Positions 62,591 to 64,000 of a stretch of DNA of 64,000 bases are shown here, piece after piece; the stretch's first letter is position 1; each line of letters starts with the position of its first letter. The DNA comes from Rhabditoides inermis. Taxonomy: Eukaryota > Nematoda > Chromadorea > Rhabditida > Rhabditidae. Under the pieces are notes generated by a model. That model made no database searches, was not told the origin of the DNA, and saw only the letters and a list, made by a program, of their open reading frames with translations. The DNA lies in NCBI GenBank assembly GCA_963966185.1, contig CAWZYM010000305.1, forward strand, positions 28,501 to 92,500, given 5' to 3'. Both the position numbers and the translations under genes were made by a program.

Positions 62591-63356
62591 CTATCCTCGC
62601 TGTGCCCTGGCAGCCCTGGCCCTGGCGGCGCGAGCCCTGCCAGCCCTGTTCGCGCGGCGCTGGTTCTGCAGCACACGGCGGCGGTGCGCGGCGATGCGGC
62701 GGTTGGCGCGACGCTGGTTGGCGCGGTGGCGACGCGCGTGCGCGCGGCGCTTCTGTGCCGCACGGCGGAGGTTGGCGCGGTGGCGGCGAGCGTGGGCGCG
62801 ACGGCGGGCGACAGCGTTGCGGCGGCGGCCGGCAGCGTTGCGGTTGGCGCGGCGGGCGCGCTGCACACGGCGGGCCGGGCCACGGCGACGGGCGGCGCGC
62901 TTCACACGGGTCGACGCCTCCTCCACCTCCTTCTCCTCCTCCCCGGTCTTCTCCTTCTCCTCGTCAGTCTTCTCCACCTCGGTCTTCTCCTCCTTCTCCT
63001 CTTCTTCGTTCTTCTCCTTCTCCTCCTCGTCGGCCTGCTCCACCTCCGCCTTCTCCTCCTCCTTCTCCGCGTTCTCGGTGGCCTTCTCCAGCTCTGCTTC
63101 GGCCGCCTCGAGTTCCTTCTTGGACTCCTCAGACAGGGTCTTCTCGATCATCTCCCTCTCCTCGTGGTTCTCGATGGTAGACAGAAGGTGCTTCTCCTCG
63201 TCCTGCAGGGCGCGAATCTTGGCGTAGACTGCCTGTCCCGTCTCTGAGAGAGACTGCAATACTTGGTTGGTTGAAATCTTGATTGACTCTCTGTGTACTC
63301 ACCGCATCGGCAGCTGCGCATGCGAACAGCGCGAGCAGCAAGTAGAGACACTTCAT
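62591..63356 (-). CDS. secreted prepro-protein: acidic segment, RVKR site, Arg-rich tail
   Basis: Two exons (63356-63303, 63253-62591) give 238 residues. Residues 1-18 (MKCLYLLLALFACAAADA) are a signal peptide with a likely cleavage after ADA. Next is SLSETGQAVYAKIRALQDEE, a short helical segment. It is followed by about 80 residues of Glu/Lys repeats that are strongly acidic and coiled-coil-like. At about residue 137 a furin-type site TRVKR precedes about 100 residues with no Asp or Glu and a very high proportion of Arg, with tandem AHARRHRAN units. The first intron interrupts the signal peptide end, as in the paralogue at 63796. I do not know the family. The layout resembles precursors in which an acidic propiece masks a cationic peptide. 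Antimicrobial or nucleic-acid-binding use is inference. Alternatively it may be a structural secreted protein. Confidence 0.8.
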
Positions 63357-63795
63357 CTGCAATGCACACTGTAATGTTAGCATATCAGGGAAATTATGCT
63401 AAGGGAGAAAAACAGAAAATAAAGCAATGTTTGACTGCCATTTGTGGAAATACTCGCAGCTTATATGCGTGCAAAATCTCTGCTATCGGGTTCAAAAACT
63501 GCCAGCGGTGGACAGTGCCGGCGGCGCGGTTTGAGTTTTCGTGATTTCCCAGATGCTATCGGTGAGTTTGCGAGTTCGCGCCTTTCCGCGTCATCCCATC
63601 CCCATAGCCACTCCGATCCGGTTCACGAAACACTATAAAACATCCACCACATGCCACCACATGCTATCATCTCATCGAGTGATCCACACAAGGTAAGGCC
63701 GCAGCTTTCCTGAACGGAACTTTGGCAACTTTTGAAACTACTTTATAGTTCCACAACGTCTCAAGTATTCATATAGTTTTCACTTCTTTTTTCAG
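63357..63795. promoter_or_regulatory. bidirectional promoter of the secreted-protein pair
   Basis: About 440 bp between two divergent paralogue start codons. A TATAAAA box (63634-63640) serves the plus gene. A CATATAAGC sequence near 63460 on the minus strand could serve the minus gene. Both genes have an acceptor or clean start just before the ATG. Shared regulation is likely from position. Confidence 0.55.
63634..63640 (+). promoter_or_regulatory. TATA box for the plus-strand secreted gene
   Basis: TATAAAA 162 bp upstream of the ATG at 63796. A donor-like sequence AAGGTAAGGC at 63690 and the acceptor TTTTTTCAG before the ATG suggest a 5' UTR intron. Confidence 0.5.
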
Positions 63796-64000
63796 ATGAA
63801 ATTCATCTTCCTTCTTTTCGCGCTTTTCGCGTGCGCCGCGGCTGACATCGTGAGTTTTCAACATTACTATTACATAACTATTACTATGCATGTTTCATTT
63901 GAACATCACTCATAACTTGTTTTCAGGCTCTGTCGGACGCCGGAAAGGCTGTGCTGGAGAGGGTGCGGGAGCTGCAGAAGGAGCAGACACAGACGCTGAC
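63796..64000 (+). CDS. secreted protein, paralogue of the minus-strand gene (partial)
   Basis: Exon 1 (63796-63849) encodes MKFIFLLFALFACAAADI, a signal peptide nearly identical to that of the gene at 63356. Exon 2 from 63927 continues ALSDAGKAVLERVRELQKEQ and runs off the window end. The phase and place of the first intron and the SLSETGQAVY/ALSDAGKAVL motif are shared, so the two arose by duplication. The downstream acidic and Arg-rich parts cannot be checked here. Confidence 0.85.

Noticed and set aside
62568..63247. Plus-strand frames of about 200 codons opposite the Arg-rich gene
   Set aside because: They are reverse-frame shadows of the GC-rich Arg codons. The minus frame has a signal peptide, a proper intron and a paralogue.

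Overview
The window is nuclear DNA from a nematode. The evidence is two major sperm protein (MSP) genes, a run of nematode-type chemoreceptor genes, an LGG-1/Atg8 gene almost identical to the Caenorhabditis protein, short introns, and many start codons placed just after a 3' splice site, as in spliced-leader trans-splicing. Very abundant (CT)n/(GA)n microsatellites and MSP genes with an intron suggest a rhabditid or diplogastrid other than C. elegans. The species cannot be fixed from the sequence. Exon models were built by hand from open frames, GT/AG sites, phase and family knowledge.

Layout. 0-5 kb: a nucleoredoxin-like gene and lgg-1 (both minus) with a 2.1 kb upstream region carrying E-boxes. 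5-12 kb: a small RS-domain protein gene downstream of a long RING/RS gene of the TOPORS type (both minus). 12-16 kb: a SIRT2-class sirtuin (plus), a small single-pass membrane protein (minus) and a divergent aquaporin (plus). 16.5-21.5 kb: an R-Ras GTPase gene (minus) with introns full of pyrimidine repeats. 23.5-30 kb: isobutyryl-CoA dehydrogenase and NUP85 (minus). 30.5-34.8 kb: an UNC-93 homologue (plus). Each of two near-identical MSP genes lies inside an intron of one of these host genes, on the opposite strand. 35.5-44.2 kb: three related seven-transmembrane chemoreceptor genes (plus); the first looks broken and holds a tRNA-derived SINE-like insert and a perfect foldback element at its 3' end. 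44.4-48.8 kb: an MFSD8/CLN7-like transporter with a tRNA-Met(CAT) in an intron, and a CTR-family copper transporter (minus). 50-54.3 kb: a non-LTR retrotransposon with an intact endonuclease/reverse transcriptase frame, its ORF1 split by a second insertion flanked by 12-bp target-site duplications. 55-62 kb: a doublecortin-domain gene with two possible C-termini and a small gene of unknown function (plus). 62.6-64 kb: a head-to-head pair of secreted-protein genes, one encoding a signal peptide, an acidic segment, a furin-type site and a tail of about 100 residues with no acidic residue and a very high arginine content.

Most host genes are housekeeping genes with no evident shared pathway. LGG-1, the MFSD8-like lysosomal transporter and the E-boxes upstream of lgg-1 fit a lysosome/autophagy theme, but they are far apart and this is only an inference. 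The most unusual items are the charge-divided secreted protein and its divergent paralogue, the twin nested MSP genes, the perfect foldback element, and the TOPORS-type and SIRT2-type genes.
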